Position numbers and translations under genes: made by a program. This document shows, piece by piece, positions 1 through 8,538 of a stretch of DNA of 64,000 nucleotides (position 1 is its first letter; each line of letters starts with the position of its first letter). The notes below the pieces were generated by a model that was not told the DNA's origin, made no database searches, and was given only the letters and a program-made list of their open reading frames with translations. The stretch is from Candidatus Competibacteraceae bacterium. Lineage in GTDB: Bacteria > Pseudomonadota > Gammaproteobacteria > Competibacterales > Competibacteraceae. The stretch covers positions 310,001-374,000 of the forward strand of contig JADJQQ010000029.1 in NCBI GenBank assembly GCA_016712625.1, given 5' to 3'.

Positions 1-31
1 CCTAGAGGGGCAGTCTTTTGAAGTGGACGTT

Positions 32-1180
32 TCAAGGTGCTTCAATATGAACTTGCCGGGCTAATTCCATCTGATGAATGGATTCCTCCAAATCGATTTC
101 ATCCGGGTTTTCGCTGGGCTGCGCCCGAAGTTGAGCGAAAAGCTCGACTTGTTCCAGGGTGTAATGCGAACCGTCCGGTTGTTGGACGAAGGCGGCCCAC
201 GGTACAAATTTGGTGAGCGGAAAACGCTGGTCAGGTTGGGGCGAGATATCGATATGCAGGCCAGAGATGTACATGACCCGCTTGCCCTGATAGCCGTGCT
301 CTCGGACGATGGTGCGAAACGTGCGGTCGAATTCAACCTGGGTATTGACTTGCGCCGCCGTCAGCAGCGGGTGGGTGGAGGTGACGATCCACGCCATCGG
401 TTGAAAGAGATTCTGCTCCAGATGGCTGCGACCTTCCAGATCGCCCTGAATGTCGCGCTTGAAGCGAAAATATTCCGGCAACAACCGACGGGCGATAGGT
501 TCGCGCTGGCCTTCTTCCCAACCCGCTTGCTCCATGGACCGGCGCAATTCAGGCGCGGCGTTGAGACTTTTCGCCGTGCTCAGGCAGCGCACCGGCCTGA
601 ATTCCTGCCCGACCGCTGGCGCGACCATCCGCTCCAGGTTGAGAAATAAGCCTTCATCGCGATTTTCCCGCAACAGCTGGTTGTCGATAGTGACTAAATA
701 CTGGCCATCATGGCGTTCTAGCAGGATATTGTCACAGGCGAAGGCATATTCGTCCTGATACCAGCGCAACACTGCTTCAATCTTGCCGCAACTGGCGGTT
801 AGGTGCTGATCCTCGCTTTGGAGGCGGCGATAGTCGCCAAAGGCGCCGCGCTCCGGGTCATAGCCCACATGGCTGGCGTGAATGATCACCATGTCGTGGC
901 CGTGCTCGGCATGCGGCGCATGGCGGTCGGTGGCGACGATCCCGCCGACCTGACCGTGATTAAATGGAAAGACTCCAAAATGCTTGGTGATGAGGATGAT
1001 CGGATAGCCTTGGTTTTCATCGGAGCAAAACGCCCGCGACGGCATGATCTTCCCCGGCTGGAAACCCAGCGACTTGCAGAGATTATAAAGCTGTGGCACG
1101 AAGGTGCTGTAGCGCAACATCATACCGGCCACATGAAAGTCGGCCATGAGCGCGCGAATACTGGTGGAGGACGAATACAC
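32..1180 (-). CDS. LCIB/C-type (theta) carbonic anhydrase-like protein
   Basis: The 382-residue protein resembles the limiting-CO2-inducible B/C family, zinc carbonic anhydrases related to the beta class that interconvert CO2 and bicarbonate. Candidate zinc ligands in the order expected for the family are Cys52 (in CSD, with Asp54 as a possible dyad residue), His101 or His104 in the HASHVGYD block, and Cys131 in SCGKI. No signal peptide is visible, so a cytoplasmic location is likely. The GTG start at 1180 is preferred because an AAGGGG ribosome site lies about 9 bases upstream; an internal ATG at codon 12 lacks one. No carboxysome or Rubisco gene is nearby, so the role may be general CO2/bicarbonate supply. 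The family call is from recognised motifs and is fairly, not fully, secure. Confidence 0.65.
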   Translation of the reverse strand: MYSSSTSIRALMADFHVAGMMLRYSTFVPQLYNLCKSLGFQPGKIMPSRAFCSDENQGYPIILITKHFGVFPFNHGQVGGIVATDRHAPHAEHGHDMVIIHASHVGYDPERGAFGDYRRLQSEDQHLTASCGKIEAVLRWYQDEYAFACDNILLERHDGQYLVTIDNQLLRENRDEGLFLNLERMVAPAVGQEFRPVRCLSTAKSLNAAPELRRSMEQAGWEEGQREPIARRLLPEYFRFKRDIQGDLEGRSHLEQNLFQPMAWIVTSTHPLLTAAQVNTQVEFDRTFRTIVREHGYQGKRVMYISGLHIDISPQPDQRFPLTKFVPWAAFVQQPDGSHYTLEQVELFAQLRAQPSENPDEIDLEESIHQMELARQVHIEAP

Positions 1181-1192
1181 GGCGATTTCCCC

Positions 1193-1216
1193 TTGCGGCT
1201 TTGCGGCTTTGCGGCT
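1193..1216. repeat. Three tandem copies of an 8-bp unit
   Basis: The unit TTGCGGCT occurs three times without interruption. It lies just upstream of the ribosome site and GTG start of the carbonic anhydrase-like gene read on the minus strand, so copy-number change would alter its 5' leader. No function is known. Confidence 0.7.
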
Positions 1217-1329
1217 TAACGGGGCCGCTTTAAGCCCGATAGGGATTAGAAGTGGGCGCGAGCGGCTGAATTAGCCAAAGTATAGATAAGGCCAATCAGC
1301 CAGCGGCAACCATCAGATTCTCGTTAGTG

Positions 1330-2589
1330 TCAGAACGTCCAGCGCGCGACCAGCGGGCAGTGATCGGATACCGCCAGCAGCGGATCGGGATGGGTGCGGT
1401 CGGCCGCGCGCGTGCGCCCGAAGCGACCGAGCGGTACTTTTTCAGCGCTGGCGGTGGCGGTTCCGCTAATGGCGACGCCATCCAACCCCACCGGATTGCG
1501 GCAACCCAGCGCGGCGGGGTTTCGCAAGGCGTTGGTTTCATCCTCAGTCAGTCGTCGGGTTTTCGCCGCCTCGCAAAGGGACGCGGACAGGCCTGGGCAC
1601 CGGATGGGCACTAACGCAAGCTTGGATGCGGACGGTTGGCCGTCGTTGAGTTCCCGCCACAGATTGCTGGATCGTACCCCCGGTCGATACGGGTCCGTGG
1701 CATTCCCCACCGGCCGAACCGCCTCGCTTGGCGGCCGTTCGGCTTCCTGGGCCAGATTGCGGTTAAAGTCCCCCAGCATCATCAGTCGGTCAGCCCCCTG
1801 ACTCTGCTGTTCCAGCCAGGCCTCCAACGGTTGCAGTTGCTCCTGCAACACCAGGCAAGGGGAATTGTCGCCCGCCAGCTGCCCTCTGCCGTTCGGGTCA
1901 GCGCTTTCCAGGGGCGAGACGCAGCCCGATTTTAGATGGAGATTCAGAAACCGGAGCAATTGGCCATCCACCCGCAACCCCAGCGTCAGCCCCGGCCGGG
2001 GACGATCTTCCGGGGGCCGCGCGGGCAAAGACAGCGGCGCATACGCCACGCACGGTTCGGCGGCATCGCCCAACGTCCGCCGCCAGGCAAAGGCCAGACG
2101 TTGGACGCTGTACCCCTCGTACGAGCACACTTGATAATCCCGACCGCCGTCAGGCAAGATTTCCAGCACGGCCGCTGTGCCGCTGACTTCCTGAAACGCG
2201 ATGACATCGGGCGCTTGCCGCTGGATCACCTCCGCAAGCTGGTGACGGCGTTTGGCGTAGGCCGCCGCGGTCGGCGGGACGATGCGGCGATTTTCCTGAT
2301 AGACATCGCAAGGGGGTAATCGAGCGATATCCCACTGAATCGGCGCGTCCCGGCCCCATTTCAACTGCCAGCCCGTTGCGGGGCCATTGGGATTGGGTTT
2401 CCACAACCCATCGTTCCGGTCGCGAACAAAACGGCCGCTACAGGCATCAAGCCATTGATTGAAGAGAGCGCCATCCATGTGCCAGCCGAGATTCCAGGTC
2501 ATCACGGTGAGTTCGCGCGCCTGGAGTGCACCGCTTAACAAAAACAAGACAAGTGGCGCGGCCCAGCGTTTAAACAAGCGATTTTGCAT
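1330..2589 (-). CDS. Secreted endonuclease/exonuclease/phosphatase family protein
   Basis: The 419-residue protein has the DNase I-like fold signature: an N-terminal MTWNLGW strand, the metal-binding Glu in AFQEVSG, LGDFNRN in the middle, and SDHCPLV with the catalytic His near the C terminus. From the ATG at 2589 the protein opens with a short basic stretch, a hydrophobic run and an ALQA cleavage-like site. This is a signal peptide, so export to the periplasm or outside is expected. The frame stays open for 30 codons upstream, but those residues would mask the signal, so 2589 was chosen. The substrate (nucleic acid, phosphoester or lipid head group) cannot be read from sequence. It is followed on the same strand by no close partner; the MBL gene upstream ends about 250 bases before its start. 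Confidence 0.8.
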   Translation of the reverse strand: MQNRLFKRWAAPLVLFLLSGALQARELTVMTWNLGWHMDGALFNQWLDACSGRFVRDRNDGLWKPNPNGPATGWQLKWGRDAPIQWDIARLPPCDVYQENRRIVPPTAAAYAKRRHQLAEVIQRQAPDVIAFQEVSGTAAVLEILPDGGRDYQVCSYEGYSVQRLAFAWRRTLGDAAEPCVAYAPLSLPARPPEDRPRPGLTLGLRVDGQLLRFLNLHLKSGCVSPLESADPNGRGQLAGDNSPCLVLQEQLQPLEAWLEQQSQGADRLMMLGDFNRNLAQEAERPPSEAVRPVGNATDPYRPGVRSSNLWRELNDGQPSASKLALVPIRCPGLSASLCEAAKTRRLTEDETNALRNPAALGCRNPVGLDGVAISGTATASAEKVPLGRFGRTRAADRTHPDPLLAVSDHCPLVARWTF

Positions 2590-2837
2590 GAAGGCGATCT
2601 TCTGTGGTTGTTCGGCTTGAGCCGCGCCGATGCGTTCCCGCAACGCGGTGGCCGGTTCGTCGTTTGGGTATCGGGTCAATCGTTCCTTCCAGTTTTGAGG
2701 ACTTACCCGATGCTATTGCGCAGTACCGGGTAAGGACTGATCGTAACGCCCTTCCACCCGCGTTGCTCAGGGTCGCGTTTGAAAATGGCGAAATGAAGAT
2801 GAGGCGTGTTGGGGTGGGCATTGCCGGAACTGTCGGC

Positions 2838-3776
2838 TCACGATGGTTGGCTCAGCCAATAATCCAGTCCTTGGGCGCTGATTTCGATGTCCGCTCTTAA
2901 TACCTCGCGCCACTGCGCTTTCGGCCAATTTTTTTGTGCCGCTTCCTGCTCCATCAACGCCCACAAACCCGCCAGAATCCGCGCGCCGCGTTCCGGACCG
3001 CTGTCCCGTTCGCGCTCGGCAACCGCCACATGCGCGTCAATCAAGCGATGGAGCTCGCCGCCCAACCGCTCTACATCTCGCACTTCCGCAAAATGGGTGA
3101 GATAAACCGCTGGCGGCCGGTGCGACAGAATTCGATCCACCGATTGGTGCATGATCGGCGGCTCGAACTGGGTCGGTGATGTGGTGGGGATAATCGAGGG
3201 TCGTCCATTGACATCCAGTTCACGGAAAGACATGCCGAAGATATCGCCGGTGAACAGGCAACCACCGCGGGTATCGAGCAGGGCCAGATGGTGGCGGGCA
3301 TGGCCGGGAGTATCCAGACAGACCAACGGGCGACCCGCAAGATCGAAACTGAAGCCGTCGCCCGCTTCCTGAATCCGTTCGGCGGGAATGGGGATCGGAT
3401 CGCCGTAGAGGTGCTGAGCCTCCTCCGCGCCGTATACCTCCCGCACGGCGGCAAACAGTTTGGTGGGATCGGCCATGTGCCGCGCCCCGCGTGGGTGAAC
3501 GATTAATTTTGCCTCGGGGAAGGCTTGCATCATCGCTCCAGCGCCGCCAGCATGGTCCAGATGGACGTGGGTGAGGAACACGTAATCGACGCTGGCGGGC
3601 GATAAACCCAAGGTTTGTAAGGCGCTTAACGTGCGCGACAAGCAGGTATTACTGGCGGTATCCACCACCGCCACTCGGCCGTTTTCGACGATGAGGTGGA
3701 CGGCGGCGAGCAGAGGACGGATATAACCGGAATCAACGGCATGGATGCCGTGAGCGTAGCGGAGCAAATCGACCAT
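2838..3776 (-). CDS. MBL-fold metallo-hydrolase
   Basis: This 312-residue protein is a metallo-beta-lactamase-fold hydrolase. The dinuclear metal site is clear: His70, His72, Asp74 and His75 in THVHLDHAGG, His159 in TPGHARHH and Asp178 in FTGDIF. The spacing is that of glyoxalase II-like and RNase Z-like cytosolic hydrolases, but the sequence does not identify the substrate. A C-terminal helical region of about 100 residues follows the core. There is no signal peptide. It is transcribed in the same direction as the nuclease gene but is separated from it by about 250 bases, so a shared operon is not obvious. Confidence 0.85.
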   Translation of the reverse strand: MVDLLRYAHGIHAVDSGYIRPLLAAVHLIVENGRVAVVDTASNTCLSRTLSALQTLGLSPASVDYVFLTHVHLDHAGGAGAMMQAFPEAKLIVHPRGARHMADPTKLFAAVREVYGAEEAQHLYGDPIPIPAERIQEAGDGFSFDLAGRPLVCLDTPGHARHHLALLDTRGGCLFTGDIFGMSFRELDVNGRPSIIPTTSPTQFEPPIMHQSVDRILSHRPPAVYLTHFAEVRDVERLGGELHRLIDAHVAVAERERDSGPERGARILAGLWALMEQEAAQKNWPKAQWREVLRADIEISAQGLDYWLSQPS

Positions 3777-3977
3777 GGAGGTTCTCTTGGCTGATGGAAT
3801 AAGCGACTGTCTCTTTGAGAGCTATTTTATCGTAATGACTTATGGCATTGAGCCGATCGGTGGAAACAAGCAGCGGCGGTGTGGTTATTGAGGATAGTCT
3901 ATCATTGCCTCTGAATGCTCTAGACCCCTCCTAGAACAAGCGATGGCTCCACAGGACCGTGCGGAATAGGGTGGAGC

Positions 3978-4133
3978 TTAAAGGAGGGAGGCAGTGGTGA
4001 CAGCGGCGGCGATAAAAACATTCTGCATCCGGCTGGCGTAATGTACTTCCGCCATCCGTATCAGGCGCGCGGCAAAATTGGTCGCGGTCGTTTCTAAATC
4101 CCGTAGCGCGCTTTTCAATCTTGGGTCAGACAT
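3978..4133 (-). CDS. Small 51-residue protein overlapping its upstream neighbour
   Basis: An ATG at 4133 opens a 51-codon frame ending in TAA at 3978. The start lies inside the last codons of the 153-residue gene: the two frames overlap by 8 bases, typical of translational coupling. The product begins MSDPRLKSALRDLETT, is amphipathic and probably helical in its first half, and ends in a small-residue, weakly hydrophobic tail (VFIAAAVTTASLL). I recognise no family. The coupling and the protein-like composition argue that it is real, perhaps a partner of the neighbouring protein, but this is inference. Confidence 0.55.
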   Translation of the reverse strand: MSDPRLKSALRDLETTATNFAARLIRMAEVHYASRMQNVFIAAAVTTASLL

Positions 4134-4587
4134 TAGCTTCGCTCGTTCGCGCTTCATCCACGCGCAATTGATGTTTGCTGAAACGGTGTTTATAGCGCCA
4201 GCCGGTGGGTAATGGCAGTCGAAGGCGCGCTTTTTGAGCTATTTCCAGCCGATAAAGAGCGCCATTTAGGAAAAACGCAAATTCCACCCAGTCTTCCCCA
4301 GTTTTTTTAATCTTGAGGACGCCTGGACCGCCCAATCCAAAGAAGACGCCAGCTTCGAGCGCGTCCTTGATGGTATCGTTTGGCCCTAGTAAATACACAT
4401 GCAAGCCTTCGTCGTAGGGACTATCGTCGGTCAACCAGAGCAAGCCTCCACCATCGTTCAGCTCGAACTGGGCTTCCAGGTTGATCCCATCGACTTTGGT
4501 GGCGAGCGCCTGGCGGTTTCGAGCCAACAGGGCCGGTTGATTGTCAGGGCGAGGATCAATCAATGAATATCGGGTTGTCGGCCTCAT
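4126..4587 (-). CDS. Conserved-looking hypothetical protein (153 aa)
   Basis: A soluble-looking protein without signal peptide or membrane segment, rich in beta-type strands (for example GLLWLTDDSPYDEGLHVYLL and GVLKIKKTGEDWVEFAFFLN). I do not recognise the family. The stop codon is embedded in the start of the 51-residue gene, so the two are likely translated as a coupled pair. Upstream lies a 770-base region without genes, which should contain the promoter. Confidence 0.6.
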   Translation of the reverse strand: MRPTTRYSLIDPRPDNQPALLARNRQALATKVDGINLEAQFELNDGGGLLWLTDDSPYDEGLHVYLLGPNDTIKDALEAGVFFGLGGPGVLKIKKTGEDWVEFAFFLNGALYRLEIAQKARLRLPLPTGWRYKHRFSKHQLRVDEARTSEANV

Positions 4588-5358
4588 GTCGCTCCAGCAA
4601 TAATTGCCCCGGATTGAAAGCGATAAGCAAGCTGAATTTTTTCAGTTACTGAAGTGTGGTTTGCCGCTCAATCGCAGAATTTACGCCGTATTTTAATTCG
4701 CTTGTCATTCATTTCTCTTCGAATAGCCGTGTGATAACTAACAGCCGTTACTCCCGGCAGCGCCCGCCTGGAAATAGCCACTGGCATAATGGATAATCAT
4801 AATAGATTGAAAATAGAAAAAATTATCTGAAGAAGAAGTTAAATATTTCTTTATCTTATCATTAGCTACCTGTTGTCGCCATTACGATGAGTATGCCATT
4901 TTCTGAAGTTCTTACTAAAGAATGGCTGTATAATTGAGGAACTGATTATTTAATACGCTGGAAAATCTGATTAAGGCGATTCTGAATGTGATATCAAATA
5001 AGAGAGGATATGTGGAAACAGGGTCTTATAGACTAAATACTGCTAGGATTTTAAAGTTGATGTATTTAATTGCTTGTGGCAGCTAATTCATTGTTCGGTT
5101 CGAAAGGAGAAGTTGGGGCTACGACAAGGTTTGGTAATAGCGAGAGGGCAAAGATTGAAACGGGATAAAGTAGCCTGTTTCAATCTGAATACCGGAATAA
5201 TAAAATCGGCCTGTCTCCGGTGGACTGGTTGAGGACGCTAAAGCATAAAGCCACCTAGGGTGAGCTCGCCTGGATCGGATGCGCGTTGAAGGCTTAATCT
5301 GATTTTCCAGGTATTTTATCAGGCTCTCCCGCGAACTTCAGGAGTGCGATGACAATCA
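4588..5358. other. Long AT-rich intergenic region
   Basis: This divergent region separates the minus-strand unknown pair from the plus-strand cupin gene. It is clearly more AT-rich than the flanking genes and has stop codons in all frames. It should hold both promoters, but no convincing -35/-10 pair was singled out. The only structure seen is a perfect inverted repeat at 5152-5186. Confidence 0.6.
5152..5186. repeat. 10-bp perfect inverted repeat with 15-nt spacer
   Basis: AGATTGAAAC (5152-5161) is mirrored exactly by GTTTCAATCT (5177-5186). There is no following T tract, so it is not a classic terminator. It lies about 170 bases before the cupin gene and could be an operator or a hairpin in a leader. 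The GATTGAAAC end resembles ends of some CRISPR repeats, but only one copy exists. Confidence 0.5.
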
Positions 5359-5697
5359 ATGTTTAATGAACGTGACGATAGCGGTTACCGCGAAGCAGCG
5401 CCTGGTATTTTGCAAAAAACCTTGGTTTTTGGGGATAAGACGCTCATGGTGGAATTCGTCCTCGCTCGTGGTAGCGTGCTACCCCCGCACGCGCATCCTT
5501 ATGAGCAAACGGGTTATCTACTGGCGGGACATATCCGCCTTAGGATCGGTAGTCAGGAATTCGACGCCCGCGCGGGAGATTCATGGTGTATTCCGATCAA
5601 TGTCGAACATGGGGCGCAAGCGGTTGAAGACGCCGTGGCTTTGGAAGTGTTTTCGCCGGTGCGGGAAGAGTATCTGCCCAGTCGTGGAGTGGAGTAA
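5359..5697 (+). CDS. Cupin domain protein
   Basis: The 112-residue protein is a single small cupin barrel. Motif 1 is visible as PPHAHPYEQTGYLLAG (two His and a Glu as metal ligands) and motif 2 as PINVEHGAQA with the last His. Such proteins bind a metal ion and act as enzymes or ligand sensors; the substrate is not evident. An AGGAG at 5340-5344 lies 14 bases from this ATG but only about 5 bases from another ATG at 5349 that encodes a five-codon peptide overlapping the cupin start. The next gene begins 11 bases after the stop, so the cupin probably heads an operon with the threonine-dehydratase-like enzyme. Confidence 0.8.
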   Translation: MFNERDDSGYREAAPGILQKTLVFGDKTLMVEFVLARGSVLPPHAHPYEQTGYLLAGHIRLRIGSQEFDARAGDSWCIPINVEHGAQAVEDAVALEVFSPVREEYLPSRGVE

Positions 5698-5708
5698 GAG
5701 GTTTGCCG

Positions 5709-6665
5709 ATGCAATTGACGCTCAAGGAGATCGAGGCGGCGGCCCGCATCGTTTATGCCGATATGGCGCCGACGCCGCAGTATTGTTGGCCGCTCCTCTG
5801 CGAGCGTTTGGGTACGGAAGTGTGGGTGAAGCATGAAAATCATACCCCGATTGGCGCTTTTAAAATTCGGGGCGGACTGGTCTATTTCGCGCACTTGGCG
5901 GCCTCGGAAGAGGCGGCCGATGGGGTAATCAGCGCAAGCCGCGGCAATCACGGTCAATCAGTGGGCTTCGCCGCGCGCCGCTATGGCATTCCAGCGACCA
6001 TCGTCGTGCCGCGCGGCAACAGTGTCGAAAAAAATGCCGCCATGCGGGCGCTTGGCGTTGATCTGGTCGAATACGGCGATGATTTTCAGGCGGCTCGCGA
6101 ACAAGCGAATATTTTGGCCGATGAGCGGTGGCTGTACCGAGTACCCGCCTTTCATCCGCTGTTAGTGGCCGGGGTCGCGACCTACAGCCTGGAATTGCTG
6201 AACGCGGTGATGGACATTGATATTGCCTATGTTCCCATCGGCCTTGGCTCAGGGATTTGCGGGATGGTGGCGGTGCGCGATGCGCTTGGCTTGCGAACCG
6301 AGATCGTTGGCGTGGTGTCCGCGCACGCCGTGGCGTATGCCGAATCCTTCCGCACCCACCGCATCGTCGAATCGCCGGCCACCACCCAGCTTGCGGATGG
6401 CATAGCCTGCCGCACTCCGGAACCGGCGGCGCTTGAAGTCATTTGGCGGGGCGTTGATCGAATCGTGCAGGTGACAGACAAAGAAGTCGCGGCCGCCATG
6501 CGGATGTTGTTTCAGTGCACTCACAATGCCTGCGAAGGCGCGGGCGCGGTGGCGGTGGCGGCGGCGGTAAAGGAACGACCTCGCCTCGTCGGGTGCAAGG
6601 TTGCTGTGATTCTGTCCGGCGGGAATGTCGATGCGGCGGTATTGGCGGATATTCTTGGTGGCTGA
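5709..6665 (+). CDS. Threonine dehydratase-like PLP-dependent enzyme
   Basis: The 318-residue protein is a fold-type II PLP enzyme of the serine/threonine dehydratase family. The Schiff-base lysine is Lys52 in AFKIRGG, the substrate loop is SASRGNHGQS, the phosphate cradle is GLGSGICG, and SGGNVD near the end holds the cofactor ring. It lacks the C-terminal ACT regulatory domain of the biosynthetic enzyme, so it resembles catabolic threonine/serine or hydroxyaspartate ammonia-lyases; the exact substrate is open. The ATG at 5709 was chosen because AAGAGG sits about 7 bases upstream; a TTG two codons earlier is too close. It follows the cupin gene by 11 bases and is probably co-transcribed. Confidence 0.85.
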   Translation: MQLTLKEIEAAARIVYADMAPTPQYCWPLLCERLGTEVWVKHENHTPIGAFKIRGGLVYFAHLAASEEAADGVISASRGNHGQSVGFAARRYGIPATIVVPRGNSVEKNAAMRALGVDLVEYGDDFQAAREQANILADERWLYRVPAFHPLLVAGVATYSLELLNAVMDIDIAYVPIGLGSGICGMVAVRDALGLRTEIVGVVSAHAVAYAESFRTHRIVESPATTQLADGIACRTPEPAALEVIWRGVDRIVQVTDKEVAAAMRMLFQCTHNACEGAGAVAVAAAVKERPRLVGCKVAVILSGGNVDAAVLADILGG

Positions 6666-6692
6666 ACGCAAATCAATACCTGGAGAAGGCCA

Positions 6693-6893
6693 ATGCGATT
6701 TGAGGATTTGCCGCTGGAAGTGCGCTATCAGGTCGAACAAACCGCGAGCCGTTTTCTGGTGGCGCACTGTTATGTTAGCCTGGATGAAGCCTGCCAAGCG
6801 CTGGATTTGACGCTCCCTGATTTGTGGAACCGTATGCTGCAAGAAGCGGGTCTGCCAGAGAGCGATCCACCCGAGTTCGTACCCTTCGTTTGA
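6693..6893 (+). CDS. Small hypothetical protein (66 aa)
   Basis: A short acidic, helical protein beginning MRFEDLPLEVRYQVEQTA, with a good ribosome site (GGAGAAGG) about 6 bases before the ATG. It lies between the dehydratase and NnrU genes with gaps of 27 and 17 bases, so it is probably part of the same transcript. I recognise no family. The middle (VSLDEACQALDLTLPDLWNRMLQEAGL) could be a small helical DNA- or protein-binding unit, but that is a guess. Confidence 0.6.
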   Translation: MRFEDLPLEVRYQVEQTASRFLVAHCYVSLDEACQALDLTLPDLWNRMLQEAGLPESDPPEFVPFV

Positions 6894-6910
6894 ACGATGG
6901 AGATAAAGAT

Positions 6911-7600
6911 ATGCGTGTTGCGCTTTGGATCACCGGCTTGGGTAGCGCCTTTTTCCTAGCCAGCCATCTCTACCTCTCCAGTACGTCCGCGCGGGGGTGG
7001 TTGGTCGGCCGTTTGGGGGAGAATGGATTTCGGGGCTTGTATTCGCTGCTGGCGCTGCTGGGATTGGGGGTGATGATCACTGGTTACGTTCAGGCGTCGC
7101 ACGGTCATTTTCTGTGGATTCCCGGTCATGGCCTGCGCCATTTGCCGCTGCTGCTGATGCCGGTGGCATTGATCCTGATCGTGGGCGGGGTGCTGGCTCC
7201 CAACCCGTCGGCCGTGGGTATGACGAACGCATTGGATCAGGCCGAACCAGCGCGCGGCGTGTTGCGGATCACCCGCCATCCGGTGATGTGGGGTATTGCC
7301 TTGTGGTCATTGGCCCACATTCTGGCCAACGGTGATCTGGCGTCCTTACTCTTCTTCGGCGGATTTTTGCTGACGGCGCTGCTGGGCGCTTGGCATCTTG
7401 ACCGTCGAATGGCCGCGGGGCAGGGCGAACGCTGGCGGCGTTTTGCCACTGTCACGTCCTATACGCCGTTTCTCGCGCTAATCAAGGGTCGCCAGCGTTG
7501 GCGTTGGGGCGAATTGCTCCGGCCAGCGTTATTTGGATTGGGGGCCTTCATCCTTCTGCTGCTACTTCATCCCTGGTTGTTCGGCGTGCGGCCTTATTGA
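6911..7600 (+). CDS. NnrU family membrane protein
   Basis: A 229-residue integral membrane protein with about five or six hydrophobic segments, matching the NnrU/isoprenylcysteine methyltransferase-like family. Characteristic are the GLRHLPLLLMP and RGVLRITRHPVMWGIALWSLAH blocks; the second holds the RHP motif typical of this fold. NnrU genes are often found beside nitrite and nitric oxide reductase genes, although the biochemical role is unclear; here the nitrate locus is 27 kb away. The ATG at 6911 has GGAGA about 8 bases upstream. A longer frame exists but its extra residues are not hydrophobic or conserved-looking. Confidence 0.8.
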   Translation: MRVALWITGLGSAFFLASHLYLSSTSARGWLVGRLGENGFRGLYSLLALLGLGVMITGYVQASHGHFLWIPGHGLRHLPLLLMPVALILIVGGVLAPNPSAVGMTNALDQAEPARGVLRITRHPVMWGIALWSLAHILANGDLASLLFFGGFLLTALLGAWHLDRRMAAGQGERWRRFATVTSYTPFLALIKGRQRWRWGELLRPALFGLGAFILLLLLHPWLFGVRPY

Positions 7601-7999
7601 GAAATCTCTCTCCATGGCTGGGGCGGTGGCTTCAGCAGGCGAAACGCGCTAGCCGGGTGCAGCAAAAAAGCGCGGCTGGATAAACCAGCGGCAAAGCTTA
7701 TTTGGGAAGGCCGCAACCAGGCCGCTAGCGGGCATTGCGCCTGTCCAAAACTCCCGGCGCGCGATGGCCGTATCGCATGCGTGCTCTTTAAGGTCGGCCG
7801 CAATCGCGGATACTTTGGAAGAACTTCCGCGGAAAAAGCATCGCGGGCGCCGCCAGAAAATCTTATTTGGCAAATCCCAGCCAAACCATTTCATTTTTGT
7901 GACTTTCTATCAGCCACAAACTATTGAATCATCAAGCGCTTTTATTTTTGAAAAGCTGACAGTTTTCAACTAAGGTTTATTCAATATCAACGATCTATC
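7601..7999. other. Intergenic region without a recognisable gene
   Basis: This stretch carries only short frames of unlikely composition in both directions. It becomes AT-rich toward 7900-7990, where a promoter for the following genes may lie. No repeat, RNA gene or transposase fragment was recognised. Confidence 0.5.
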
Positions 8000-8461
8000 G
8001 TGCCGCAAAGCAACGTATTTTTATGGACGGCTTTGAGTGCGGGCCTGAATGGGCCGCGCTCTGCGCGAGATGGCCCGCAATGTATTGTTATCCTGCTAAG
8101 GAGGCGCAGTTTGGGTGGTGATGCTCCTTCATCAAGACCACGTTTGGTTTTTGATGATCCGTTTCGAGTTGTTGGATATGTGGGTGAACCAGCGATGGAA
8201 GTCGGTGTATTACTCTGGGCTGGGATTGATCCGCAACGGTATTTCAGGCGAAATTATCGCCCAGAGATCGAATCTTTCAGACATTTGTTGACCCTTGACT
8301 ACGCCGGACAGGTCGTTGCTTGGCAATCGCTACAACCTGGCGCAGAGCCTCCCTGGCTGGAGGTGCGGCCGGAAATCATCGAAAATTTGAATCGACACAT
8401 CCGCGATGTCGAGTCTTTACGGTATCAAGAGGGACAGCCGCCCCTCTCGCCGGCGTCATAG
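8000..8461 (+). CDS. Hypothetical protein, start uncertain
   Basis: An open frame of 153 codons from a GTG at 8000. The C-terminal half (after EPAMEVGVLLW, including RYFRRNYRPEIESFRHLL and WLEVRPEIIENLNRHI) looks like a real soluble helical protein. The first 60 residues are less convincing and no strong ribosome site is seen, so translation may begin at an internal start such as the ATG near 8195. No family is recognised. It lies 77 bases before the GalT-like gene on the same strand. Confidence 0.4.
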   Translation: MPQSNVFLWTALSAGLNGPRSARDGPQCIVILLRRRSLGGDAPSSRPRLVFDDPFRVVGYVGEPAMEVGVLLWAGIDPQRYFRRNYRPEIESFRHLLTLDYAGQVVAWQSLQPGAEPPWLEVRPEIIENLNRHIRDVESLRYQEGQPPLSPAS

Positions 8462-8538
8462 GGCTTAAAATTATCAATTACTGGTATTGATTTTTTATGG
8501 CGCAGGGAGCCTTTCACTATCATGAGGTAAAAATTAAC

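Noticed and set aside
5152..5186. Possible CRISPR repeat because of the GATTGAAAC/GTTTCAATC ends
   Set aside because: Only one inverted pair exists, with no array, spacers or cas genes.
7764..7973. 69-codon plus-strand frame in an intergenic region
   Set aside because: No ribosome site and no protein-like pattern; the frame runs into AT-rich promoter-like sequence.
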